Assembly: GCA_903772945.1 (NCBI GenBank)
Contig: CAICTM010000605.1
Location: 1 to 56,860, forward strand
Reading direction: 5' to 3'
DNA: 56,860 bases
DNA from: Seminavis robusta
Taxonomy: Eukaryota; Bacillariophyta; Bacillariophyceae; Naviculales; Naviculaceae
A program made the position numbers and the translations under genes. The notes beneath the pieces are model-generated. The model worked only from the letters and a program-made list of their open reading frames with translations. It had not been told where the DNA came from and made no database searches. Each line of letters begins with the position of its first letter. Within the stretch, counting starts at the first letter, position 1. Below, piece after piece: positions 22,101 to 34,185 of the stretch.

Positions 22101-22223
22101 ATCTTTCGTGGCATTCTAGAACGCTACGAGAGGTTCTTCGTCCCTTCTTGGACACTGCAGAAGCAATATGATGCAAGCTCCTCCACCATAGGTAGCTGGG
22201 ACTTCTCCTGGAATGATCCATAG
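19122..22223 (+). CDS. Membrane-anchored kinase-like domain fused to GT90 (CAP10) glycosyltransferase, three exons
   Basis: Exons 19122-20222, 20299-20412 and 20490-22223; introns of 76 and 77 bp with GTACGT and GTAAGC donors, both phase 0; 982 residues. A hydrophobic segment at about 18-35 suggests a type II anchor. The kinase-like domain keeps the lysine strand (LAALKMFRL), a PNIVNIYGYCGASAVYDFAD hinge, catalytic-loop H360-A-D362 (HADIYGPQ, Gln where Asn is usual), D379-F-N instead of DFG, APE (408-410) and KMDIFQLGNILFML. From about 600 on the chain is GT90/CAP10-like: AVWRGRLTG (766-774), YKVLIVMEGNDVASGLGWSL (EGND at 852-855), NSVVMMPRPTFTSWLMEELL, EPWVHYIPL. GT90 enzymes such as POGLUT and cryptococcal Cap10 add glucose or xylose in the ER/Golgi (family knowledge). 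Each intron falls in the kinase activation region, and splicing joins all kinase motifs in frame. Activity of the kinase-like half is uncertain. Confidence 0.88.
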
Positions 22224-22837
22224 TTCCTCCCATTTTACTCCATGCAACACATGTAGGACAGTAGTAGGACAGTACGACCGAAGGGTAGCCAGCTAGTCCC
22301 TCAAATCACCTGATCATCTTCTGACTTATCCGCTACGCTTGTGCTATTGGCCGTGGCGTTCTCTGGCCCCAGGAACACGGGTCTTCCCGCTTGCAGAGAA
22401 ACTCCATTCAACAGTCGTCCTGCCAGTCGTCTGCCTTGCTCCTGTATCGAATCTGGCACGGACTGATGCTTTGCAATTAGAATGACAGCTCTTCTACAAC
22501 ACAACTACCGGTACCTATGCCGGAGTCAGCCACTTTTTGCTTGGAAGCAGCCCCCGACAATCAACCACCACCACTCGATCGCACCGTACCGGTACAGTAC
22601 CGGTACCAGTACCTTTGCCGACGGTGGTTTCAGTTTGAAATTTAACGGCAATCATCAAACGACGAGCTCAATTTTGATCTTTTTGATGTTGAAACCTTTT
22701 TTGATTTGAGTTTGCTTTTTGTGTTGATTTTGAGTTGGTATCGCCGAAATGAAACAACTCCCTTTGCACGGACAAAGAAAACCAATTTCTCTAGCACAAC
22801 AACAGCAACAACTTCTTCTGTCTTCTTCAAAGACATG

Positions 22838-23101
22838 CATGACGATGACAATGACGGTATTGAGAGTCCCACGTTCACGTACCTCGAGATGTTCTTCTTT
22901 GATGAACCCTCGGCGGACCGCTGTGTGGTTGAACGGATCCAGAGTCATCTTGCGGTGGTTCCAGTTGGGGTGGGCACATGACGATGACAATGATGGTATT
23001 GAGAGTCCCACGTTCACGTACCTCGAGATGTTCTTCTTTGATGAACCCTCGGCGGACCGCTGTGTGGTTGAACGGATCCAGAGTCATCTTGCGGTGGTTC
23101 C
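22838..23101. repeat. Recent 125-bp direct duplication
   Basis: Copies 22838-22962 and 22977-23101 are offset by 139 bp with a 14-bp spacer. I see one difference, GACGGTATT versus GATGGTATT, so the duplication is recent. Neither copy shows coding constraint or terminal inverted repeats. Confidence 0.9.
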
Positions 23102-23651
23102 TTTGTGGGGATGGTTCGTGCTCGTGGCAGGTAACAGTCAGTTCTTCTGTTTGGCGGATCGCCGTTTTTCTCATCCTTCTTCTCTTTTGTTGCGCTTGCT
23201 CTCAGTCCCCACCACCGATATGCCCTGCTCTGCCAAGCTTAGCCCAGTCTAAACCCCCGTTGATATACCAGTATCGTTGTGCGGCCGTTGCCACGGTTTC
23301 CTCATTCCTCATCATCTGCATGCGTCATGCCGCCATCCCGGAGCTGCGCCGTTTGACTGATGATGGTCGCTCGTCACCAGTCGCTCCAGTCGAGTCTTTC
23401 CGGAGAACCGAGTCGATGATTGATTGAATCATTCGAATCGAACCGAACCTTCAATCGAATAAACAGTTCATGACTCGACTGAGTCACTCGACTAAGTCTT
23501 TCCCGAACGTTTCTGAAGTTGGAAGCCAGCAAACTTTAGTTTGCACCACATCACTTCAACTTTTGAGACGAGAGCAGAGCAGGACAATTTTGGGCTGTCA
23601 TTGCATTGCATGGATCAATCAGTCTTCTCACAATTCTGAAAGGAAAGCCTA

Positions 23652-23670
23652 TAGCTAGCTAGCTAGCTAG
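23652..23670. repeat. TAGC microsatellite
   Basis: A perfect (TAGC)n run of 19 bp, the longest of many GCTAGCTAG-type strings scattered between genes in this window. Confidence 0.9.
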
Positions 23671-23894
23671 ATAGAGTATTGGATTACCCACTCTGACAGT
23701 AGACCAAGCTTCTAAAGGAGAAGAGAATGCGGAATTCGGGACTATCTACCGGTGTGGTCGGTGGTCGGTGCCCCCCAGGTTGGAGAGCTGCAAGGGAGTT
23801 TTCTAGCCAGAAAGGATGGATGATATGAACTGTTTCTGCTTGGAGTTACCTTGTATTACGATTGAAATGATGATTGGTTTGAACTTTGCTTCCT

Positions 23895-25239
23895 CTAGTC
23901 CTCACAAAGGACACAATACGATGACAGCACATGGTCACAGAGGCTCCCTTTCTTGTACGCTTTCTTGCTCATCTGCTCTTCCGTCTTTTTGTTGTTGAAG
24001 TGTACCAAGAAACTGTGGTCTAGTTTGTGACGGATCTCTTTGTACCTTGGAGAATGATGCTCAAAGCAGACGGCATCCCAATCCTTGTAGCTGAAGGGTG
24101 CCACTGTGTCATTGGGGAACGGGGTCAGATAGCAAATCGTCCGGTGCTTCTGCTTCTTGCCCTTCTTCTTGGTGTTCATCTCGGGTTGGTCCTCGGAAAG
24201 GGGATTGAAAACGTAGTCATACTTGTCTTCGGGGCACACCCACTGGGGATGTTCCTGATACAAAACGAAAGAAGATGTCAGTAGCAAAAGACAATGCAAT
24301 CAAAAAGGACGGAGGAACAATCTCTCGTACCTTTGCTGTTCTCCCGAAGGCTTTGGGCCCGTTGTTGCCCCACTTGCTTCCATCATAGTGTTCGATCATA
24401 TTGTTGATTACAGCCGCGAGGAAACGGTTACCTGGCTGCGTAAACTTCATGGCAGCATTGTGATATTTGGATCCGTCACGGTGTCGACCCATGGCCTGAT
24501 CGATGCGTGGGTCGGTGGCCAAGCGATCATTGATCAAGACCACGTCCGAGTCTAAATATATCCCTCCTTGCAAGTAGAGAATGCACAGCCTCACCAGATT
24601 AGCTTCGTTGGCATACCAATACTTTTCATGTCTGAGGGCTGGATCAATGCGGGAGCTGAACTCAGCCGCTGCATGTGGATCAATTTGACTCCCAGGAGCT
24701 TCAATGGTGCGTTGCAGAATGTCCTGAGGTCTGTAGAAATTCACTTGCAGATCATAGCCTCGTTCAACTAAGGCCTTCAGCTTGGGATGTTTCAGCCCCT
24801 CGAGAAGCCCTGTCTCGTTATTCGTATGGACGAGCAAGGTAACCGTAGGATGAAAGTAAAAGACGCTTTCAATGCAGCGCATGTTCATTATGCTCAGAGG
24901 ATCCTTTACTCCATTGTTAGTTTTCGACATGACAATATGAAAGACCGGTAGCTCTTGTGGCAGTTTCTCTTTCGTGGTAATTGGAATCTTGGCGACGGCG
25001 GTATCCGAGAGCTTGTTGGATTCGAGATGGTGGGCGAAGAAACCGTCATTGGAGGCTCCAGAAGATTCGCGACTGCTGGAGGACTGCGAAGCTGCAACCT
25101 CTCTTCTGCAGCTGGATTGCATCTGCAATAGAGCGGAACGGGTAACCTGGAGGTCTTCGTGCATCAGGATGAGAACAACCATTACGAGACCTGTCGTCAC
25201 AGGAAGATGATGCGCCAAAAAACGTTTCATTTCCTCCAT
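23895..25239 (-). CDS. GT32-like Golgi glycosyltransferase, two exons
   Basis: Exon 1 is 25239-24331 and exon 2 is 24254-23895, with a 76-bp intron (24255-24330, donor GTACGA, acceptor TATCAG, phase 0). The ATG at 25239 is used (frame open two codons further to a GTG). The product is 422 residues. A hydrophobic segment at about 13-26 is a type II anchor. After a Ser-rich stem, LPVFHIVMSK begins the catalytic fold; NEANLVRLCILYLQGGIYLD then D-V-V gives the DXD metal/nucleotide-sugar motif (D230-S-D232), typical of GT32 (OCH1-like mannosyltransferases, A4GALT, A4GNT). Exon 2 supplies the expected C-terminal part, with a conserved-looking YLTPFPNDTVAPF stretch. Donor and acceptor sugars cannot be read from the sequence. 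Confidence 0.87.
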
Positions 25240-26025
25240 TTCCACTGAAAAGACTTTGATCGCTTGGCCACGTTACTAAAGCTGTCTGCAATAACGGTGT
25301 CTGCGTTCAACAATAACGGTGTCTGCGTTCAAGAGCTGGCTGCGGTTGGCAACAGAACGGTGTGAGAGTTGACACGATGGTAAAATGTATGTGAGGATAT
25401 GGTCGTCTTGACCATTTCGTGCCGATAGCCGTCACACGAATGAATTTGTTTGCCTCCACTTTCCCCGGAAGTTTCTGCTTCAGCCGGACCTTTTGCCTGC
25501 CAACAACTCATTTCTGCTGGGGCAGGACAGCGCACTGGCCGGATGAGCTCGTGAAACCCAGACCACGAGAGCACGGTATCGGTGTCGGCATCAGAGGTGG
25601 CTTTTGAGGTTTTGTTGGTTGCTCGGTTTGCCTTCCCAAAACCTTCAGGAGCTGTCTAGCTACGGGTAGTATCCTCGGCAAGAGGGCCTTGCTTCAAGCG
25701 AAGTACAATAGCCAGGGCAAGAGCGCCTCGCTTCAAGCTACTGCTTTGCACAGCCATCTTGCCTGAGCTAGGGCCACCTGGCAGAAAATGTACGGTGCCG
25801 AACGCAGCCCAATTTTCAAAACTACCTTCTACTTCTGTTAGCATCAGATGGCAAAGAGACGGTAGGCACATTGGAGAACCCTGCAGCAAGCAGGAGCCTT
25901 TCCATCGCTGGCTTCCGTAGATAGCTTCCCACTCTTAAACCCCCTTTCATTGCGGACAAGGTGACAATTTATGGAAGCATTATCGCTACAAGAGTGTCGA
26001 GACATAAGCGTGCGGGTTGGCGTGG
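25240..26025. other. Intergenic region
   Basis: About 790 bases between two genes on the minus strand. Small direct repeats occur (AATAACGGTGTCTGCGTTCAA twice at about 25290-25331; GGCAAGAG-GCCT-GCTTCAAGC twice at 25677-25740). No gene is apparent. Confidence 0.5.
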
Positions 26026-28839
26026 TTAGAGGTTCTTTTCGTGAAGAATCCCAGAGTGCTTTTGGAGGAGTTGTGCAGCCTTGGCATGTGCCCCCCAAAT
26101 GCGATACAGACTCAATGCTTCTTCCAGCAAGGGGGCTGCATCTACAGGCGATTGTTGGAGTAGCAGCATCTCACCACAACGCTCAGCAGCCAAGGCTGCA
26201 TCTTGGACTAGTCCGCTTCGTGAGGAGATTGCTTTGGCTGAGTGATAGAGGGAAATAGCCATGTCAAACTTTCCTCTTAGAACAGCATCTTCGGCATCCA
26301 GGTGCTTCTCATATCCAATGACATTTGGGTTCCCAGCCTCTCTCCATTTCCTTATGGTAGCATGGACCTTTCTTGCGTGATGTTTGTACCTCCTACTCTT
26401 GGTCTCAATGGCCATGGCATAAAGTGAGACTCCTCGAGCAAAAGTCTCGGGCATGATCATGTGTATTGCTGGCAATGTCTTTCCAAATTGGTCACCCCTT
26501 TCAAGGGCAAGCTTTGCTCCAGCTTCATGGTCTCCAAAAATGGCGTAGAGCCGGCTTTTCATTGCTGATGCAGCCAGAGCAAGGTTCTCAATAGCTTCAT
26601 CTCGCTCTACAAGCTCATCCAAAGTCATCCTTGCCTCAGTGTCACCCAACAGTGGCTCTGTTTGCTCTTCACAGCCAATCAGCCGCACAATGGCCAGCCA
26701 GTAGGGTGTACAGTGTCTGATCACGTGGACACGTATTTGGTTGGCGTATAATCGGCAGTCATTCTCGAGCTCGCTCAGTGGCCTTCCGGTCTGAAGCCCG
26801 CTTGTAATGTATGTAAAGACACAATAAGAAGCAAATTCAGCATCACCAATGCGGAGTCCAATCTCATAGCCCTTCATGAAATGAGGCCGGCAAGAGCTGA
26901 GTGGATCCAACCAGCTCCTCAAAAACTGGTAAACTGTAAAATTGTGTGTGAGGATGTGCTGCCATAATTTCTCTGCTCCAGCAAGTTCATTGCAAGACAT
27001 CCCAGTTTCCCACCAAGCTGATAGTCATGCATTACCCCCGTGAAGACAACTCCAACTGCTGCCAGGTTTGGAGGCGCAAAGATTGATACGCCGTGCTTGA
27101 AGGTGAGCCTTGCAGAAGTGAGAATGGCAAGAGGCATGATCATGCCATACTTTGCTGAACCATAGCAGTAGTTGGTAAGTTCACGCAAAAGCTTCATTTT
27201 GCTAACATTTTGGGAGTCCATTTCTGGAAGCTGTGCCAAATCAGTGGAGGTGACTTCCTTGCACTGTTTCTTGACTTTCACTAGCAAAATGATGGTAGAT
27301 AGAGCTCTTCCCACAGTTGTCTTGGGGAATTGGATCCCTTGCTGCTCTAAGACGGATAGTGCTAGGGCGATGCCATCATCCCGATCAGTTGTTGCACATA
27401 GAGATCTGATTTGAGAAGCATAGACTTCAAGTTTTGAAGCCAGAGGAATGTCATTTCTTGCTTTGACTTCTTGAAACCGTGCATTCACTGCTTCCCGAAG
27501 GCCAGCCATATATTCAGTCATAGCAGCAATTGTATAGAGGTCCAGTGTCAGGTCTTTGTTGGTCTCCCACTTCTTTTCTGGAAGCAAGTCAATACCTCTG
27601 GATGCATACTGCGCAGCGGTTGCAAATGCAGATACACGTGTTGCTTTCTGTGCTGCCTCCAAATTGATACTGGCAAAAAGGATAAACTCAGCCTCATCAG
27701 TAATTTTGGGGCCATCATGAAGCAGGTTTGCCACAATGAAAGTAATGGATTCCAATTCGACCCCAGAAAGGCTCTTCTGAAGTTGCCGACCCAGCTGGCC
27801 CTTCAATTTGCTCAACTTTTCCGGTGACAATAGGGCCAGAGCTCCTTCCCGGACAGAGTCATGAACCCATTGATAGGATAAGGCTGGAGATAATGGACTT
27901 GAAATCTGCTGTTCCAAAAACCCACAAGATTCAGAGAAGGACAACCAGTTATCAAGAGTCACGTCTTCATTGTCTTCACTGTCGTTGGACACTTTCATAT
28001 CAGGAAGAGTAATGATAGATTCCTCTTCATCCTCCATTTCTTGCAAAACAGCATTGAGAATATGGGCCTGAAACGAGTTTCCAAAGCAGGCTGCCACGCA
28101 TAGGCGTCGCTGAAGGATCAGAGGGAGCTTTGCCATCTCGTGACTCATGAGTTCAACAACGTTTGACATTGCAAATGTTTTGGAGAGAATTTGATCAATG
28201 TCCCAATGCCAGCAAACCTTGCCTAGATCAAACTTGAGAAACTTTTCATCAGAGAGTTGTCCGACAAAGCTGATTGCATGCAGTGGATTACCCAAAGTCC
28301 GTTTGTGGCACAATTCTGCCAGTGGCCGCGTGCTTTCATAATCAGGGTCATCCATATTGAGCAGTTCCAAGAGTAGGTCGTTGATAGAAGCAACATCCAG
28401 ATTTGTCATTGCGAGGTATGTAGTATGCACATCATGAAACCTCTTCTTCTTTTCTACCTCTTGTATCAAATCAGAAAACTGGTGATTGTTGTCCAGTTCA
28501 TTGGATCGGTAAAGGCAAATCAAAAGCATGTTGGAATTGTTCACATCTGTGATCAAGATTCAATCAACTGCACCGATGCAGAGTCAGACCAATGCATATC
28601 ATCCAATACCACACAAAGAGGGTGAATCGTAGCATTTACAATCTGGAAGAGTGTCTGGAAGGCATACATGAATCGGGCCTTTTGTTGCTCATTACCAAGG
28701 AGGAGATTGTTCATCCTAGCCTCTTCTTCAGAGCTTGCACTGATACTGGATGCACTGATTGAAACTTCCGAGCTGTCTGGTGGTGATGTGGTGCTGCTGT
28801 CCACAATCAGGCCCAGTTCGGGGATCAACTCCTTCAGGA
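26026..28839 (-). pseudogene. 3' part of ATPase-TPR gene disrupted by a copia element
   Basis: This is the downstream two-thirds of a gene whose 5' part lies at 36731-37540. It continues with KELIPELGLIVDSSTTSPPD, Walker B (CVVLDDMHWSDSASVQLIES), a long helical region (NMLLICLYRSNE, LCHKRTLGNPLHAI, YQWVHDSVREGALALL) and TPR-like helices to a stop at 26026. It is a paralog of the gene at 14903 but closer to the canonical AAA_16 sequence. Two single-base frameshifts lie here: near 28553 (one T missing, so IES is followed by TGA instead of leucine) and near 26965 (frame change after NLLEQ). Otherwise the frames are open for hundreds of codons, so inactivation is recent or partly due to assembly errors at T runs. 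Its intact ancestor would have been a cytosolic nucleotide-switch protein. Confidence 0.85.
28835..28839. repeat. Target-site duplication, left copy (CAGGA)
   Basis: CAGGA directly precedes the left LTR and is repeated at 36726-36730 after the right LTR. A 5-bp duplication is standard for copia integrases. Confidence 0.92.
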
Positions 28840-28991
28840 TGCGACGGGATACAGCTTACAATTCAGCTTTACAGCTTTACAATTAGCAGGCTTATTCTAG
28901 AAAATAATCAATAACTGCTCACTTATTTGGAAATACAAAGTTTACATCTCTTAGATCGTTAGATTAATCAATCCACAATGGTATTGTCGCA
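28840..28991 (+). repeat. 5' LTR (152 bp)
   Basis: TG...CA ends with 6-bp terminal inverted repeat TGCGAC/GTCGCA. Identical over its whole length to the right LTR apart from a 7-bp indel (right copy has an extra CTACATG-type unit after AATAACTG). Confidence 0.95.
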
Positions 28992-30192
28992 TGGTAGCAT
29001 GCGAGGTTATGAGATGTTACTCATTCTTATTCTTATATGTCTATCCCTTATGGTTGTCAATGGAATGAGCTATCCCTTGATGCAGAGTCCTGAGTTTCCT
29101 CTCATTATCTTCATCGGTAGTCCTTCCCCTTATTGCAACTTAATTCCCTTGGATTCGCTCGCAAGCAATCCCCTTGCCAACATTGTTGTTGTTGATTCGC
29201 TCGTAAGCAATCGCAACCATGGACTCCTACAGGAGTCCACCTTTCATCCTGTCGTTGATCGAAATCGCGATGAGGACCTTATTTTAAACAATGGACTCCT
29301 ATGGGAGTCCACCCTTTTCGATCACGATCAACCGAGCGCTAAAGAAGTCGCTACTAATACTGTTACAGCGACTACTAGCGTTACTGCTGCTGCTACTGCT
29401 GTTATCTCTATCACCGGCTGTATCTTCGGCAAAGCATTGCCTCATCCCATCAACGTCGATCGATCGATCAGGAGAGTTAACAGAATTTATCGAAAAATGG
29501 GCTCCGACTGGATATGGAAGCCTCGGCTTGTGTGTCATGCCTTGAGTCATGCTTTATTACCTACTATTATGGATTCGAATCGCCTGAGCTTAAGTCTTTT
29601 CTTGAGTCATGCTTCGGGTCCTCACTTTTTCATTAACTCGACGGAGACGCACACTGATGTACGTGATGTTGTTTCGAACGTATCCATCGCTATTCGAACG
29701 ATCCATGCAGTTGGTCTTTGCTTACCTAGGACTGGCATTGGTCGTCTCTGGCTCGCGGTTGGTCGTTTGGATTGGCTTATTGCAGTTGGTCGTTTGAACG
29801 AACAGTTTCGTCACGAGCGATCGCTCGCTCCGTACGATCCCTCGAGTGGTTTGAATTCAAACGAAGGGGATTCGCTCACGAAGGATTCGCTCTCAGACCA
29901 AAACAAAGCTCACAAATCCCATCTTCGATTGACTCGATTGATTGGATATCCACTGCTCTCCTCCTCCTGTTGCCATTGCTCTTGTTGCCATTGCCGCACT
30001 GTTGACCTTGTTGATTTTCACTGCCTCCAATTCCATCATCTATTATTGATGGACCTTGACGACGCTTCCTCTGCCTCAGCATCTTCATCTTCAACAGCAG
30101 CGCCAGCATCAGCATCCTTGTTCAGTCCACAAAGGCTTCAGACAAGCCTTCTTTGAATCTGATCCAATCATCCCACCATCTATCCTCCAACC
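28992..30192 (+). other. Leader region of the copia element with an open frame of unknown meaning
   Basis: A frame starting in the LTR (ATG 28978) stays open to 30156 (392 codons). The translation has no gag, zinc-knuckle or other domain, and is partly Ser/Ala-rich with repeated-looking Leu/Ser segments. Two near-palindromes, GGACTCCTACAGGAGTCC (29221-29238) and GGACTCCTATGGGAGTCC (29293-29310), lie within it. It may be a non-coding leader or a captured sequence; a gag role is not supported. Confidence 0.4.
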
Positions 30193-33100
30193 ATGACTGA
30201 CACCATTGACCGCAGTTCATTCCAGGAGCTCCTCCAGCACATTGGGAAAACCAAAAGAAGAGACCAAGCTTACAGAAGCCCCCGGCTTGGAGGTATCAAA
30301 CCACACTGGAGCCTGGACAGGATCTGGCTCAGATGGACTGGGAAAGGACCCAAAGCACCCTATGCCTCAGGGTTCCAGGTGACGACCATCTGAAACATCA
30401 CACCACACTCCAGCTATCGAATTGGCATGCAAGAAAGGACTGAGGATTCCACCAGTCTACTATTTTCCCTCTGACTGAGTCCAATGCTTCTGGGTCTCAT
30501 GTGCTAGCCTCTCTATCGCCTTTGAAAGTATGATGACAGAGCTGGAATGGAAGGGGTCTTCAGCTTGTTGTTGGAGAACTAATACTAACACTATTAATAA
30601 AATCAACATGTTCACTGCTCCTGGCAGGTTCAGAGTCTATGATGGAAAAATGGCATCAGGACCTCAAGTCAATGGGTCAGACTCATCGATGCCAATGGGA
30701 TCTGCAGCAACATCCTGTTTGCGCAGTATGATCTAACCAACCTTGCCTGGGGGAAAGGCTGTCTTGAATCTTGCACTGATGCACTCCGGGAAGAATTGAA
30801 TCATATGTTCTCGAGCCAAACACAATGGCCCCCAACTTCTCTTGGCTCTTCTGCAGAAAATATACAACCTTCTCAGAAGATTGAAACCCTCAAAGCAAAA
30901 CTACTTCACTTGGACACACCAAGTTCCCTGGTGAAATGTTTCCATGTATGTTGTCGATGCAACAAGATCATCAAAGGATTCGATTAAACTTTATGTCCAA
31001 TCCCATGCCTGAACTAACCAGCACATCCCTGAGGTCTCCTTGGCTGTGGTTGTCCATACTTTCGATCCAAAGTCCATGAGCTTGTGTCAAGAGTGACATC
31101 AACGGATTTGATAGCAACTAGGGAACAAACAATTGGAAGCACTCGACACTTGAATGACTTGGATGCCCTCTATCGGGTCCTCATCAACCAGAAAACTTAT
31201 GGCCTGCCCAACATCTTGGATCCAAGGGATCCCAAGGCCAAAGCCTTCCAGGCAGCAATTGACAAAGCAGTTGAGGCAAAAGTTTGGAGTCTCACCAGGA
31301 TCGAAAACGTGGGTCAGCCAGTGGCGGTACTCGTCCTCGTGGAGGCGCCTGCTTTGATTGGTGAGCTACTGATCATCATAGAACGATCCAGCATGTCCAG
31401 AGCGAGGTGCTCCCAAGGACAACGGTCTGAGTGCTGAAACAACTCCAAACTCACAATCTTATTAAAGACAAGCTTGCTCCATGCCTCCAAGGGAGAAAAT
31501 TCCCGATGATGCCCAACACACTATTTCTGTTGATGGGAAGTGTTTGCTAAATACTGTCGCATCTGTGGAAGGTTCTCCAAAGGCACCAGTGCTCATTTTA
31601 CCAGGAACATCGTGGGCATTCCGCAAAGTTTCACATCAACAGCACCTCGTCTAGGTCGGCAATGTACTACCACCACCAGCTGTCCACTTCTGACTCCATA
31701 TAACTGACTGTGGCAACCTTGCTTTTCCACATGGGATTACGCTATTGTCCGCTGCTGATGTCCGCTGTTCTAGCCACTGATGAGTTTGTACACTCCAGTC
31801 CCATTGTGGGTATGATTTGATTACCATGCAGGTCAAACTGGCAGCAGTAGATCCATTCTGATGAGACTCCGCTCTCTCCAGCTACCTCAAGGGGCTTTAT
31901 GTGAATGCTTCGCCGAACATACAACTTAACTATGGCAGACCAGTGCTTTTTCTCATATCGCTATTCTTTTGCACCCATTTTAGCCCTTCTATCTCGGGTC
32001 TATTCCCTTTTATTTATGGAAAGGAGAAGAATTGAGTCATGCTATGCAGAATGTATCAAATACACTTCGATAATTACCAGCCCTGATTCTAGGAGGAGCA
32101 AACCTTTCTTCAGTCTCACGCTAAAAATGGCTGATGTTGTCTCAATGTCCCATATCTTTCCCACCATATCCTCATTGGACTATTTCTCCGGGTGCGGATG
32201 TGTGTTTGTCTCTTCTTTGGTTTTACAACTTGCTTCTAAAGATTCAAAGGTTATACCCATTCATCAGTGCTACTCTTGACATTCTCACCAACTTATTACA
32301 TTCACACGCTTCAATCGGCCAAAACATTTGACGAATCCAAGACCCAGACCTAACTTGTCAATTCCCAGATTGATTCTTCGGACCTGTTACACCGATGTCT
32401 CTTCTTTAGCATAAATTAACTCTTAGGACACACTATGTCGTCTCTTCTCAACCCCAACTCCAACCAGGCTTCGTCGCAAATGTCGGGCCTAACAAACCCT
32501 TGTCGATACAAGCTGATTTGGGCCTCTTGGAGATTCAATTGGGACTCAGATCGCTTGGGACACAATCAATTCAAGCTCCTCCAGTGATCTTGCCTTTAGA
32601 AAAAACTTCGAAGCTATCGATCATGATGCAGGAGGAGAACTGAGACACAAGTCTCACGAACGGGGGCAGGCACACAATCAATGATTGCTCTCCAACAACA
32701 CGCATCATCTATCGAATGAATCCTTTGCCCAAGTCACTACTCTATGCCCATATGTCTTCAGTGCTAATTGTTGATAGGATGTTCCTTTCTTGACACCAAT
32801 ACTTTCAGTGATGTTTGACCCAATTTCTAATCAAAAGCTTTCCTAACACAATTATACTAGGAGGTTTCGCTGGAGGTCTGAGCAATGAGTACATCGGCAC
32901 TACTGATTGGGAGACTTTGGATGAGCAAGCAAATGTGGTGTCATTTCGGGAGCAGGTTCTATTCATCCTGATCTTCCAAACAGACTCCTAAGGCCTCAAG
33001 CTTTCTTGTCCCATCAAGGACTAGACCCAAAAACATGCAAACTAAGCGATCACTTCAGATGCTACCACGACCATGCTGAATGGCGTACGGGAGGAAAGAA

Positions 33101-33229
33101 AATTCTACAAATGAATTTTGACTCAAGTTTTCTACAACGACTTACTCTGTTCCCAAAGGGAAAGGCATTCTCTTCTCTACAAGCAATGACTTCTGTTCTA
33201 CATACCAACAACGGAAACCTTTCTATTTT
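30193..33229 (+). pseudogene. Degenerate gag/protease region of the copia element
   Basis: By position this should be gag and protease. Short frames occur, for example LNDLDALYRVLINQKTYGLP at about 31150-31215, and a CFDW...H stretch near 31350 that could be a zinc-knuckle remnant. No protease DSGA motif was found. The assignment is by order only. Confidence 0.4.
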
Positions 33230-34185
33230 TGACAAATCTGGCTGCAATGGCATTACAAGTTGGGACATCTGTACTTATCCCATGTCCAGTCTCTTGGTTT
33301 GGGTGGTTTCTTAGATAAAAGAGGTCTTGGTTTGGTTAGAAGCAAGGTCGGTGAGCATCATAAATGTGACGCTTGTCAATTTGGAAAACAAGTCAGGCAT
33401 CATGATCACACCACTGTCACCAAGAAGCTCCCAACCAAACAGGGAGCGCTCAAAAAAGAACAATTGGAGCCGGGCAATGACAAACCTTAGTGAATCAAAT
33501 TGGAGTCAAGAGTCATAGGGAGATTGTTGCATACGGCCGGAAGGGAACAAGATAACAATAAATTCTGTGGAACCTTCAATATTTTGTGATGCTGTATCGG
33601 CTGCCATCTTTGCACACCACCAAGTTACATTGAAAGCTTCTGATTCTATCATGGCCAAGGAAGCATAAGAACGATGGTGTCTCGAAACATGGGGTTGTGG
33701 TTCAATCATATCCAACTGACAATGGCATCTACAAAAGCCAAGCATATGTCAACATCTTAGGAGACCACCATCATCAATTAAATATTCTGAGACCGGCGCC
33801 AAATGGCAGAATGGGTTTTCTGAGGGAGCCATTAAAATTGTAGTAACCAAAGCTAGAACAATGATGATCCATGCTCCACTTCTATGGCCGGAAGATGATG
33901 ATGATGATGAAATCTCTGTGGCCATTGGCAGTCTCTCATGCCACTCACCTTTACAACCACAATCCAAATCCAGTCACTGGCATTGCTACCATTGAGATAT
34001 TTTCCAGAAATGTAAGTGATGGTCAAGTCATCAGAAATTCCCATCCATGGGGATGCCCTGCATATGTTTTGGAACCGCGGCTTACCAGTGAAGGAGGAGA
34101 GATTCCAAAATGGCAGCCAGGTCCAGGAGAGGACATTACGTTGGCACCTCACCTATCCATTCAGAAAATATTGATTTGATCCGCA
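33230..34185 (+). pseudogene. Degenerate GAG-pre-integrase and integrase of the copia element
   Basis: LQWHYKLGHLYLSHVQSLGL (from about 33241) and HHKCDACQFGKQVRHHDH (to about 33410) form the HHCC-type GAG-pre-integrase motif. Further on, WPLAVSHATHLYNHNPNP and HPWGCPAYVLEPRL (33919-34085) are typical of the end of the integrase core in diatom copia elements. Stops and frame changes separate them. Confidence 0.75.

Larger units (their letters stand above)
22224..23894. other. Intergenic region with duplication
   Basis: About 1.7 kb between convergent genes. It holds a 125-bp direct duplication (22838-23101), ACCGGTAC-rich DNA at 22505-22615 and a CTAG microsatellite at 23652-23670. No gene with domain support is seen. 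Confidence 0.5.

Noticed and set aside
22301..22504. 67-codon minus-strand open frame near the 3' end of the kinase/GT90 gene
   Set aside because: No ATG in a good position and no recognisable domain.
589..23670. Tandem repeats as a CRISPR array
   Set aside because: Units are 4-9 bp without spacers, and the sequence is eukaryotic.
28978..30156. 392-codon frame as a host gene
   Set aside because: It begins inside the left LTR and lies wholly within the retrotransposon; no domain was recognised.
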